Positions 1 through 7,067 of a DNA stretch of 14,723 nucleotides are shown here, one piece after another; the first letter of the stretch is position 1, and each line of letters begins with the position of its first letter. The position numbers were made by a program, and so were the translations under genes. Source of the stretch: a bacterium (GTDB lineage Bacteria; Electryoneota; JAOADG01); contig JAOADG010000009.1 in assembly GCA_026417415.1 (NCBI GenBank), positions 1 to 14,723 of the forward strand, in the 5' to 3' direction. Under the pieces are notes generated by a model. It ran no database searches. It saw only the letters and a program-made list of their open reading frames with translations, and was not told the origin of the DNA.

Positions 1-139
1 GATGGTTTTGCCGGGTGATAATGTTCGTGTAACGGTGGAATTGATAACACCGATAGCAATGGAAGAGAAGTTGAAGTTTGCTATCCGTGAAGGTGGTCGC
101 ACTGTTGGTGCTGGTGTCGTTACTAAAATTCTTGAATAA
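1..139 (+). CDS. tuf: Elongation factor Tu, C-terminal end (partial)
   Basis: This is the last 45 codons of EF-Tu, the GTPase that delivers aminoacyl-tRNA to the ribosomal A site in the cytoplasm. The reading frame begins at base 2 and ends with TAA at 137-139. The encoded end reads as the domain III signature of the family: PGDNV, then [10 protein letters not shown], then [20 protein letters not shown]. The 5' part lies outside the window. Only 25 bases separate its stop from tRNA-Trp, with no hairpin terminator visible, so the tRNA is probably cotranscribed with it. A second tuf begins at 14583. The two fragments cover opposite ends of the gene, so their identity cannot be compared here. 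Confidence 0.97.
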   Translation, partial: MVLPGDNVRVTVELITPIAMEEKLKFAIREGGRTVGAGVVTKILE

Positions 140-164
140 ACCATTTTACGAGGGATTTCGAATA

Positions 165-238
165 AGGCTAGTAGCTCAATTGGCTAGAGCACCGGTCTCC
201 AAAACCGGGGGTTGGGGGTTCGAGTCCCTCCTGGCCTG
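165..238 (+). tRNA. trnW: tRNA-Trp (anticodon CCA)
   Basis: The full cloverleaf can be folded by eye. The acceptor stem is 165-171 with 231-237 (one G-U pair). The D stem is 174-177 with 187-190, with GG in its loop. The anticodon stem is 192-196 with 204-208. The anticodon CCA is at 199-201 in a CTCCAAA loop. The variable loop has five bases, and the T stem 214-218 pairs with 226-230 around a TTCGAGT loop. The discriminator is G238, as expected for bacterial tRNA-Trp. The next bases are CAT, so the 3' CCA is not encoded and must be added by the CCA-adding enzyme. It sits between tuf and secE, a position seen in several bacterial phyla. Confidence 0.97.
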
Positions 239-246
239 CATAAAAA

Positions 247-250
247 GAGG
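247..250 (+). promoter_or_regulatory. Ribosome binding site deciding the secE start
   Basis: GAGG at 247-250 lies six bases before GTG 257. It is the only good Shine-Dalgarno match near the secE start. It rules out the upstream in-frame TTG at 212, which falls inside tRNA-Trp. Confidence 0.6.
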
Positions 251-256
251 TTGAAG

Positions 257-445
257 GTGAAGATAAAAGAAAAAATACAAAATTATTTAATGGAAGTGAG
301 ACAAGAGATGGAAAAAGTTTCTTGGCCAACTTGGATTGAAGCACGTTCAACCACTTGGATTGTAATTATTATGTCACTTATCTTAGCGGTCTTTTTGTTC
401 GGTGCAGATCAACTATTATCCAATATTGCAAAGTTAATTTTGTAA
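257..445 (+). CDS. secE: Preprotein translocase subunit SecE
   Basis: SecE is the small subunit that clamps SecY in the inner-membrane SecYEG protein channel. The 62-residue product is the minimal single-span form found in most bacteria outside the gamma-proteobacteria. An amphipathic N-terminal helix is followed by the family motif EMEKVSWPTWIEA at residues 17-29. One hydrophobic helix at about residues 33-50 follows (IVIIMSLILAVFLFGAD). GTG 257 is chosen because GAGG at 247-250 precedes it; the open frame extends back to a TTG at 212, but that lies within tRNA-Trp. The gene lies 18 bases after the tRNA and 12 before nusG, the classic secE-nusG pair. No rpmG (L33) gene lies between the tRNA and secE, unlike in many bacteria. 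Confidence 0.93.
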   Translation: MKIKEKIQNYLMEVRQEMEKVSWPTWIEARSTTWIVIIMSLILAVFLFGADQLLSNIAKLIL

Positions 446-457
446 AGGCGTGATTAA

Positions 458-1018
458 GTGACTGAGAAAGCTGAAAAAAGATTTTATTCGCTTCATGTTT
501 TTACAAAGTATGAAGAAAAAGTAAAGCATTACATTGAAACAGAAGCGAAAAGATTGGGTTTACAAGACGATCTTGGACAAATACTAATCCCTACTGAAGA
601 AGTAGTAGAAATGAAAGCTGGGAAAAAGAAGACCAAAAAGCGTCTTTTATATCCAGGTTACATTTTTATAGAAATGAATTATTCTAAAGGGATGCAAATG
701 TTGATTCGCGATGCTCCAAATACGATGATGATACTTGGAACAGGTGGCGAACCAACCCCATTATCGAAAAGAGATGTTGAGAGAATATTAGGAAAATTAG
801 ATGAAAGAAAAGGAAAAGCTATCTTAGAAATTCCTTTTGAAGTTGATGAACAAGTCAAAATAATTGATGGACCCTTCAAAGAATTCATTGGTACTGTGAA
901 AGAAGTTAATCCAGAAAGGCACAAATTAAAGGTAATGGTAATGGTATTTGGAAGACCAACACCGGTAGAGGTGGATTTTTTACAAGTGACCAATGAATTT
1001 AGCGAAAACAATAATTGA
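458..1018 (+). CDS. nusG: Transcription termination/antitermination factor NusG
   Basis: NusG binds the clamp of RNA polymerase, increases elongation, and links it to Rho or to ribosomal S10. The 186-residue product has the usual two domains. The NGN domain spans about residues 8-112, with the KYEEKVK block at 17-23 and LYPGYIFIEM at 64-73. A linker leads to the KOW domain at about 131-175 (VKIIDGPFKEFIGTV, then a conserved NPERHKLKV turn). The usual VPGV-type stretch of the NGN domain reads APNTMMILG at 86-94, a mild divergence. The start is GTG 458 with AAAGG at 444-448 upstream. It lies 12 bases after secE and 16 before rplK. There is no domain II insertion. Confidence 0.96.
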   Translation: MTEKAEKRFYSLHVFTKYEEKVKHYIETEAKRLGLQDDLGQILIPTEEVVEMKAGKKKTKKRLLYPGYIFIEMNYSKGMQMLIRDAPNTMMILGTGGEPTPLSKRDVERILGKLDERKGKAILEIPFEVDEQVKIIDGPFKEFIGTVKEVNPERHKLKVMVMVFGRPTPVEVDFLQVTNEFSENNN

Positions 1019-1034
1019 ATTAGAGAGTTAAACA

Positions 1035-1460
1035 ATGGCGAAAAAAATAGTAGGATATGTACGGTTACAATTGACTGCAGGGCAAGCAACGCCTGCACCA
1101 CCAGTAGGTACCGCTTTAGGTCCCAAAGGCGTTAATTTGATGGAGTTTTGTAAGCAATTTAATGCAAGAACGCAAGATAAATTGGGACAAGTAACTCCTG
1201 TAGTAATCACTATTTATTCTGACAAGTCGTTTACCTTTATTACTAAAGTTCCCCCTGTAAGTTACTTAATTAAAAAAGCGGTGGGTATTGAAAAAGGAAG
1301 TGGAACCCCTAATCGTACAAAAGTTGGTGTGTTGAAACGTGAACAAGTGAGACAAATAGCTGAACAGAAACTTCCTGATTTAAATTGCGAAACAATTGAA
1401 GCAGCAATGCGTATTGTTGAGGGAACTGCACGTTCTATGGGAGTTAGTATAGAAGGATAA
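1035..1460 (+). CDS. rplK: 50S ribosomal protein L11
   Basis: L11 forms the base of the GTPase-associated centre on 23S rRNA together with the L10-L7/L12 stalk, and it is part of the stringent-response sensing site. The 141-residue length is the family norm. The N-terminal domain has the linker motif PAPPVG at about residues 22-27, the region hit by thiopeptides, followed by [16 protein letters not shown]. The C-terminal rRNA-binding domain ends in [13 protein letters not shown]. Lysines 3 and 4 are present near the N-terminus, typical PrmA methylation substrates. ATG 1035 is preceded by a modest GAGAG-type site. It is followed by a 45-base gap before rplA. Confidence 0.98.
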   Translation: MAKKIVGYVRLQLTAGQATPAPPVGTALGPKGVNLMEFCKQFNARTQDKLGQVTPVVITIYSDKSFTFITKVPPVSYLIKKAVGIEKGSGTPNRTKVGVLKREQVRQIAEQKLPDLNCETIEAAMRIVEGTARSMGVSIEG

Positions 1461-1495
1461 ACAAAGCGGGAGGATAATATCCATTAGAACCGCAC

Positions 1496-1501
1496 AGGAG
1501 G
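1496..1501 (+). promoter_or_regulatory. Consensus Shine-Dalgarno before rplA
   Basis: AGGAGG at 1496-1501 sits four bases before ATG 1506. An overlapping ATG at 1502 opens only four codons and is ignored. A second purine-rich match, GGGAGG at 1468-1473, lies 28 bases further upstream with no usable start after it. Confidence 0.75.
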
Positions 1502-1505
1502 ATGA

Positions 1506-2198
1506 ATGAAAAATAAACGTTATCAAGAGATTGTAAGTAGAATTATAAAAAACAAAGAATACGATTTAAAAGAAGCAATCAAATTGGTTAAAGAAAATGC
1601 TACTGCAAAATTTGATGAAACCATTGAATTAGCAATCAATTTAGGTGTCGATCCAAGAAAAGCAGATCAAATGGTAAGAGGAACAGTTCTGCTTCCAAAT
1701 GGTTTAGGAAAAACCGTACGTGTATTAGTGCTTACAAAAGGACCCAAACAAGCCGAAGCTACAGCTGCGGGTGCCGATTACGTTGGTTTTGAAGAATATA
1801 TCGAAAAAATAAAATCAGGTTGGACCGATGTAGAGACAATTATAGCGACTCCCGATACTATGGTTGAAGTTGGTAAATTGGGAAAAATTTTAGGGCCACG
1901 TGGTCTAATGCCTAATCCAAAGACAGGTACTGTTACGAATGATGTTGCAAGAGCAGTTCAAGAGGCAAAAGCAGGAAAAGTAGAATTTCGTGTAGATAAA
2001 GCTGGAATTGTCCACATGGCTTGTGGAAAAGCAAGTTTTAGCGAAGAAGCGTTATATCAAAATATAGATGCTGCATTGAAAGCAGTTTTGAGATTACGAC
2101 CTTCCACTGCAAAAGGAGCATACATCAAAAAAATTACTTTAACTTCTACAATGGGAGCAGGGATCACCGTTAGTAAATCTGCGGCAACGCTTGGATAA
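1506..2198 (+). CDS. rplA: 50S ribosomal protein L1
   Basis: L1 forms the mobile stalk on the E-site side of the 50S subunit and helps release deacylated tRNA. In many bacteria it also represses translation of its own rplK-rplA mRNA. The 230-residue product has the family length. It carries the signature [14 protein letters not shown] at 129-142 within domain II, flanked by the two halves of domain I. The region near residue 175 reads [11 protein letters not shown], where many homologues have NIHVPIGKVSF, a small divergence. ATG 1506 is set by the AGGAGG four bases upstream. The stop is followed by 21 bases before rplJ. Confidence 0.98.
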   Translation: MKNKRYQEIVSRIIKNKEYDLKEAIKLVKENATAKFDETIELAINLGVDPRKADQMVRGTVLLPNGLGKTVRVLVLTKGPKQAEATAAGADYVGFEEYIEKIKSGWTDVETIIATPDTMVEVGKLGKILGPRGLMPNPKTGTVTNDVARAVQEAKAGKVEFRVDKAGIVHMACGKASFSEEALYQNIDAALKAVLRLRPSTAKGAYIKKITLTSTMGAGITVSKSAATLG

Positions 2199-2219
2199 TG
2201 TGTAAAGGAGTTTTTTAGA

Positions 2220-2750
2220 ATGCAGAAACCGAGTCCACATCCAAATCAATCAAAACGTGAAATTGTGCAAAAATTATCAGAAGCATTTTCAAATTCAGTT
2301 ACTATAGTAATGGCGGACTACAATAAAATGTCTGTTGCAGATGTAAGTGAGTTTAGAAAAGCTTGTCGAAAAGAAAATGTTCAAGTAGTTGTTGCAAAAA
2401 ATACACTTGCGAAATTGGCATTAAAAGATTATCCGCAAATCTCGCCCTATCTAAAGGGACAAACGATTTTCATTTTTAGCGAAAAAGATGCTGTTGCTCC
2501 CATTAAAGCGGTTATCAACTATTCCCAAAAAAACAATGATAAACCTGCATTGCGAGCTACATTTTTTGATAAACAGATCTTTAATGCAGAAGAAACTGAA
2601 AAATTAAAGGATCTACCTTCGCGAGAACAACTGATTGCTCAAATCATAGGATTACTTGAAGCTCCTATTAGTCAATTCGTTGGGGTGTTACAAGAAATTT
2701 TACGCGGCGTTCCAGCTGTACTTGAATCGGTTTCTAAAAAAAATTCATAA
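2220..2750 (+). CDS. rplJ: 50S ribosomal protein L10
   Basis: L10 anchors the L7/L12 dimers to 23S rRNA and L11, forming the stalk that recruits translation factors. The 176-residue product has the N-terminal rRNA-binding domain, including FRKACRKENVQVVVAKNTLAKLAL at about 43-66. It ends in the helical L12-docking region (LIAQIIGLLEAPISQFVGVL). AAAGGAG at 2204-2210 lies nine bases before ATG 2220. The gap to rplA is only 21 bases, so there is no room for the long L10 leader RNA that many bacteria place here. Any L10 autoregulatory site must lie inside rplA or elsewhere. Confidence 0.97.
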   Translation: MQKPSPHPNQSKREIVQKLSEAFSNSVTIVMADYNKMSVADVSEFRKACRKENVQVVVAKNTLAKLALKDYPQISPYLKGQTIFIFSEKDAVAPIKAVINYSQKNNDKPALRATFFDKQIFNAEETEKLKDLPSREQLIAQIIGLLEAPISQFVGVLQEILRGVPAVLESVSKKNS

Positions 2751-2763
2751 ATAATTGTGTCTG

Positions 2764-2770
2764 AAAGGAG
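2764..2770 (+). promoter_or_regulatory. Ribosome binding site deciding the rplL start
   Basis: AAAGGAG at 2764-2770 lies eight bases before GTG 2779. It places the rplL start there and not at the in-frame TTG 2755, whose extra eight codons would contain this site. Confidence 0.8.
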
Positions 2771-2778
2771 AAATTAAG

Positions 2779-3174
2779 GTGGAAAAAATTCAATCTATTG
2801 TATCGTCCATTGAAACGTTAACTGTTTTAGAATTGGTGGAATTAAAGAAAGCACTTGAAGAAAAGTTTGGTGTTACTGCTGCAGCACCTATGATGGCTAT
2901 GGCAGCAATGCCTACTACTTCCGGTGCACCTACCGCAGAAGCCGCAGCTCCTGCTGAAGAAAAAACTGAATTTGATGTTATTTTAGTCAGTGCAGGTGAG
3001 AAGAAAATCAATGTGATTAAAGAACTTCGTGCTGTGACAAACTTGGGATTAAAAGAAGCTAAAGATCTAGTTGATAGCGCTCCCAAACCAGTTAAACTAG
3101 GTATATCAAAAGAAGAAGCAATGCAAATTAAAGCAAAGTTTGAAGAAGCTGGAGCAAAAGTCGAAATTAAGTAA
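2779..3174 (+). CDS. rplL: 50S ribosomal protein L7/L12
   Basis: L7/L12 is the multi-copy stalk protein that recruits and stimulates EF-G, EF-Tu and other factor GTPases. The 131-residue product starts at GTG 2779, chosen for the AAAGGAG eight bases upstream. The N-terminal dimerisation helices (about 1-31) carry [14 protein letters not shown]. They are followed by an Ala/Pro hinge that is unusually rich in Met (PMMAMAAMP at about 37-45). The C-terminal factor-binding domain begins at [10 protein letters not shown] and contains [20 protein letters not shown] and [21 protein letters not shown]-type blocks typical of the family. It lies 28 bases after rplJ and is followed by the hairpin-containing junction before rpoB. 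Confidence 0.97.
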   Translation: MEKIQSIVSSIETLTVLELVELKKALEEKFGVTAAAPMMAMAAMPTTSGAPTAEAAAPAEEKTEFDVILVSAGEKKINVIKELRAVTNLGLKEAKDLVDSAPKPVKLGISKEEAMQIKAKFEEAGAKVEIK

Positions 3175-3185
3175 ACAGGTCTATA

Positions 3186-3212
3186 GATTTTAATCTTACA
3201 AAGTATTAAATC
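3186..3212 (+). promoter_or_regulatory. AT-rich hairpin downstream of rplL
   Basis: GATTTTAAT (3186-3194) can pair with ATTAAATC (3205-3212), giving eight pairs and one bulged T around a ten-base loop. It is weak by composition and not followed by a U-run. It is listed because it sits directly before a stronger hairpin in the rplL-rpoB junction. Confidence 0.35.
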
Positions 3213-3220
3213 GTTAAAAT

Positions 3221-3244
3221 CCGGAATCGGTTCGCTGGTTCCGG
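3221..3244 (+). promoter_or_regulatory. GC-rich hairpin between rplL and rpoB
   Basis: CCGGAATC (3221-3228) pairs with GGTTCCGG (3237-3244), giving eight pairs including one G-U, around an eight-base loop. It stands out as GC-rich in an AT-rich junction. There is no U-run after it, so it is not a classical intrinsic terminator. In Escherichia coli the equivalent junction holds an attenuator and an RNase III processing site. A role in processing, in pausing or in setting the lower rpoB output is inferred from that position. It would also hide the region before a GTG start at 3249. Confidence 0.55.
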
Positions 3245-3272
3245 TATCGTGTCTCAGTATGGATTTTCAAAT

Positions 3273-3277
3273 GGAGG
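3273..3277 (+). promoter_or_regulatory. Shine-Dalgarno favouring a TTG start for rpoB
   Basis: GGAGG at 3273-3277 lies four bases before TTG 3282. The same motif and the same four-base spacer occur before rplA and rpsL in this window. The alternative GTG at 3249 has no such site. Confidence 0.6.
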
Positions 3278-3281
3278 CATT

Positions 3282-6200
3282 TTGAAAAAGTTCACGTACG
3301 AACGAAGACATTCTTTTTCTAAAATTCCACAAGTTCTTGAATTGCCGGATCTATTAGAAACTCAATTAAAGAGTTATCGTGAGTTCTTGCAAGCGGATGT
3401 GCCCATTGCAAATAGAAAACCAATGGGCTTGGAAAAGATTTTTCGCTCCATATTTCCCATTGAAGACAATCGCGGTGAAGCAATTTTAGAATATGTTTCT
3501 TATACAGTTGAACCACCCAAATTTACTATTGATGAATGTAAAGAAAGAGGAGCAACATATTCATCAACGTTAAAAGTTAAATTGAGATTAACTACTCAAG
3601 ATGAAGCAACTGGTGGTCCCGGTGAGACAGTGGAAGAATCTGTCTTTTTAGGGGCCATTCCACTTATGACGGAATCAGGAACTTTTATCATTAATGGTGC
3701 TGAGCGAGTAGTTGTAAATCAACTGCACCGAAGCCCTGGAGTTAGTTTTAGTGAATCTTTACATCCGAATGGAACGATTATTTATTCTGGACGCATTATT
3801 CCATTTCGAGGTTCTTGGATTGAGTTTGCTACAGATATAAACGATTCGCTGTATGCTTATATAGATAAAAGAAAGAAGTTTCCAGTTACTACACTACTCC
3901 GCGCCTTAGGTTATGAAAGAAAAATAGACATTTTGAACATATTTGAGTTGGTTGAAGATTTATATGTTGAAAGAGAAATTGAATATCTGAAAGAACACAA
4001 ACGAACAGTAAGTCATATTGTCGCTTCTGATATAGTCAATACCGAAACAGGTGAACTTTTAGCACGAGAAGGTGATACTGTTACCAACGAGCTTTTAGAA
4101 AAATGTCTAACCAACAAAATTAAAAAAATTCCAATTTTTAAATCTGCAAGAAACAATGTTAGAAATTTAGCACTTGAAATTGTTCAAAATACACTTAAGC
4201 GTGATCGTTCTACTGATCGAAGAAGTGCTTTAGAAATCATTTATCGTGAATTGCGAGGTAGCGAACCACAAGACGAAACGGCAGCTGAAAAGAATTTGCA
4301 TCGTTTTTTCTTTGATGAGAAACGGTACGATCTCGGAACTGTTGGGCGTTATCGTTTGAATCGTCAATTAGAATTGAATATACCACTGACAAAAACTGTT
4401 TTAACTAATGAAGACATTGTGTCCATAATAAAACGCGTACTACAGTTACGGCTTGGACGTGAAAATACTGATGATATTGATCATTTAGGAAATCGTAGAG
4501 TTCGAACAGTAGGTGAACAATTATCCAATCAATTTGTTGTAGCTTTGTCACGGATGGCTAGAACGGTCAAAGAAAGAATGAATATCCGTGATAGCGAAAA
4601 AATGCGACCTCAGGATTTGGTCAACGTTCGAACTGTGTCATCAGTTATTAATACTTTTTTTGGGACCAATCAATTAAGTCAATTTATGGATCAAGTTAAT
4701 CCATTGACAGAATTAACTCATAAAAGAAGATTATCAGCACTTGGTCCCGGTGGATTAACTAGAGAAAGAGCAGGCTTTGAAGTACGCGATGTGCATTATT
4801 CACATTATGGGAGATTATGTCCAATTGAAACACCAGAAGGTCCAAATATCGGATTAATTTCTTCTCTTTGTACCTATGCTCGAATAAATGATTTAGGATT
4901 TATAGAAACACCCTATAGAAAAGTGGTTGATGGAGTAGTCACGGATGAAGTCGTTTATTTGAGTGCAGATGAAGAAGATAAATACCTCATTGCACAAGCA
5001 AATACTCCTATTGATAAGAATGGTAGAATAGCCGTTGATCGCGTACAAGCAAGATTCCGAGGTGATTTTCCTGTAGTGAAACCAACAGATGTTCAATATA
5101 TGGATGTTGCTCCTCACCAAATGCTTTCTATTGCTGCAGCATTAATCCCATTCTTAGAGCACGACGATGCTAATCGTGCATTAATGGGTTCAAATATGCA
5201 GAGACAAGCCGTTCCCTTATTGATACCGGAAGCACCTATTGTTGGAACTGGGATGGAGGAGAGAGCAGCTAAGGATAGTAGATCATTAGTACTTTCTAAA
5301 CACGACGGTGTTGTGATTGAAGTTGATGCAAATGGAATTACGATTGAAACTTCTGTAAAGCACAAACGATCCATAGTTAAAAGACAAGAGTACTATCCGT
5401 TGAAGAAATTTAGAAGAACCAATCAAGATACTTGTATTAACCAAAAGCCAAGAGTAAAAGTTGGTCAAGTGGTGAAAAAAGGAGATTTATTAGCTGATGG
5501 ACCTGCAACCGATTATGGTGAATTGGCTTTAGGGAGAAATATTCTTTGTGCATTCATGCCTTGGAATGGTTTCAATTTTGAAGATTCAATTATTATTTCA
5601 GAACGCTTATTGCAAGATGATACGTTTACATCTGTCCATATTATAGAAAAAGAATTGTCTGTAAGAGAAACCAAAAGAGGTCAAGAAGAACTTACCAGTG
5701 AAATACCAAATGTATCAGAAGAAGCCACGAAAGATTTAGATGAAAATGGAATTATTCGAGTCGGTGCTCAAGTTTTTCCCAATGATATTCTAATTGGTAA
5801 AGTTACTCCAAAAGGTGAAATGGATTTAACACCTGAAGACAAGTTGTTAAAAGCTATCTTCGGCGATAAAGCAGGTGATGTAAAAGATGCGAGTTTAAAA
5901 GCAGAAGCGGGATTATATGGAGTGGTGATAGGTTCTGATCTTTTTTCCAAGAAGAAGAAAGACGCATCAGCAAAACGAGAAGACAAACATAAACTAGATG
6001 AAATAGAAGAAAGAAAAAATCGAGAATTAAGTTTGTTGAAAAGATCTGCTGAAGATAAACTTCTCTCATTGTTAAATGGTGTTGTTTTAAATAAAGGGAT
6101 TCGATCTTTATCTGGTGATTATGCTGTACGACCAAATACCAAATTTTCAAAAAACACTTTAGATACGATTAATATAGATGAATTGGATATTGATTTTCCT

Positions 6201-7067
6201 TGGTGTGACGATGATGATTTATTTTCAAAGATCCAAGAAATCATTTCCGATTATCGTGAAGATGTTCAAGCAATTGATATCGAAGCCAAGCACGAAATGC
6301 ACCGCATCAAATTAGGCGAAGAGTTACCAACGGGTGTGTTGCAACTCGCAAAAGTGCGTATTGCACAAAGAAGAAAAATTAGTGTCGGTGATAAAATGGC
6401 AGGCCGCCATGGAAACAAAGGTGTAGTGGGTAAAATTGTTCCCATTGAAGATATGCCATTTTTAGAAGATGGAACGCCAATAGATATCATTTTAAATCCT
6501 TTAGGTGTGCCTTCAAGAATGAATCTGGGACAAATTTTTGAAACAGCGCTTGGATGGGTTGGTTATGAAACGAAGACCCAATTTAAATCGCCAGTATTTG
6601 ATGGCGCGACCATTGAAGATATTGAAAAATTAATGCAAGATACTTTTGGTCGAACTACTTCAAAAGTAACGCTGTATGATGGCCAAAGTGGTTTACCATT
6701 TGATCAAAAAGTTATGGTTGGTTACATCTATATGATGAAACTATCGCATCTTGTTGATGATAAAATTCATGCGCGTTCAATCGGTCCTTATAGTTTAATT
6801 ACACAACAACCGTTAGGTGGGAAGGCACAGTTTGGTGGACAACGTTTTGGAGAAATGGAAGTATGGGCTTTAGAGGCCTATGGTGCTGCGCATGTTTTAC
6901 AAGAAATCATGACCGTCAAATCGGACGATGTAACTGGAAGATCGAAGATGTACGAATCCATTGTAAAAGGAACTGAATCACCACGTCCCGGTATTCCAGA
7001 ATCGTTTGAGGTTTTAGTCAATGAATTAAACGGTCTCTGTTTAGAGGTGGAATTAAGCAATGACTAA
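3282..7067 (+). CDS. rpoB: DNA-directed RNA polymerase subunit beta
   Basis: Beta forms one pincer of the core RNA polymerase and part of its active centre, together with beta'. The start is set at TTG 3282 (1261 residues) because GGAGG precedes it and the N-terminus then resembles homologues. GTG 3249 would add 11 residues (1272) but has no ribosome binding site. Visible blocks are the INGAERVVV motif, the rifampicin-pocket region at about residues 461-487 ([22 protein letters not shown]), and [12 protein letters not shown]. The active-site motif [12 protein letters not shown] is at about 1036-1047, with lysines 1038 and 1046. A charged, probably helical insertion lies at about 887-1011, where E. 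coli also carries a lineage insertion. The last codons overlap rpoC by 8 bases. Confidence 0.97.
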   Translation: MKKFTYERRHSFSKIPQVLELPDLLETQLKSYREFLQADVPIANRKPMGLEKIFRSIFPIEDNRGEAILEYVSYTVEPPKFTIDECKERGATYSSTLKVKLRLTTQDEATGGPGETVEESVFLGAIPLMTESGTFIINGAERVVVNQLHRSPGVSFSESLHPNGTIIYSGRIIPFRGSWIEFATDINDSLYAYIDKRKKFPVTTLLRALGYERKIDILNIFELVEDLYVEREIEYLKEHKRTVSHIVASDIVNTETGELLAREGDTVTNELLEKCLTNKIKKIPIFKSARNNVRNLALEIVQNTLKRDRSTDRRSALEIIYRELRGSEPQDETAAEKNLHRFFFDEKRYDLGTVGRYRLNRQLELNIPLTKTVLTNEDIVSIIKRVLQLRLGRENTDDIDHLGNRRVRTVGEQLSNQFVVALSRMARTVKERMNIRDSEKMRPQDLVNVRTVSSVINTFFGTNQLSQFMDQVNPLTELTHKRRLSALGPGGLTRERAGFEVRDVHYSHYGRLCPIETPEGPNIGLISSLCTYARINDLGFIETPYRKVVDGVVTDEVVYLSADEEDKYLIAQANTPIDKNGRIAVDRVQARFRGDFPVVKPTDVQYMDVAPHQMLSIAAALIPFLEHDDANRALMGSNMQRQAVPLLIPEAPIVGTGMEERAAKDSRSLVLSKHDGVVIEVDANGITIETSVKHKRSIVKRQEYYPLKKFRRTNQDTCINQKPRVKVGQVVKKGDLLADGPATDYGELALGRNILCAFMPWNGFNFEDSIIISERLLQDDTFTSVHIIEKELSVRETKRGQEELTSEIPNVSEEATKDLDENGIIRVGAQVFPNDILIGKVTPKGEMDLTPEDKLLKAIFGDKAGDVKDASLKAEAGLYGVVIGSDLFSKKKKDASAKREDKHKLDEIEERKNRELSLLKRSAEDKLLSLLNGVVLNKGIRSLSGDYAVRPNTKFSKNTLDTINIDELDIDFPWCDDDDLFSKIQEIISDYREDVQAIDIEAKHEMHRIKLGEELPTGVLQLAKVRIAQRRKISVGDKMAGRHGNKGVVGKIVPIEDMPFLEDGTPIDIILNPLGVPSRMNLGQIFETALGWVGYETKTQFKSPVFDGATIEDIEKLMQDTFGRTTSKVTLYDGQSGLPFDQKVMVGYIYMMKLSHLVDDKIHARSIGPYSLITQQPLGGKAQFGGQRFGEMEVWALEAYGAAHVLQEIMTVKSDDVTGRSKMYESIVKGTESPRPGIPESFEVLVNELNGLCLEVELSND

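Noticed and set aside
212-256. N-terminal extension of SecE from TTG 212
   Set aside because: This would start inside tRNA-Trp, and the added residues do not resemble SecE. GTG 257 has a proper ribosome binding site.
679-1101. 140-codon open frame on the minus strand opposite nusG
   Set aside because: It lies antisense to conserved nusG and runs into rplK. It has no ribosome binding site or recognisable domain, and composition is that of a shadow frame.
2755-2778. N-terminal extension of L7/L12 from TTG 2755
   Set aside because: The added codons contain the Shine-Dalgarno sequence for GTG 2779 and give a non-family N-terminus.
2790-3086. 98-codon minus-strand frame rich in Ala and Ser
   Set aside because: It is the antisense shadow of the Ala-rich hinge of rplL; low complexity explains its length.
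3259-3285. Eight-codon leader frame before rpoB
   Set aside because: No ribosome binding site precedes its ATG, and frames this short occur often by chance. It is mentioned only within the start-codon question.
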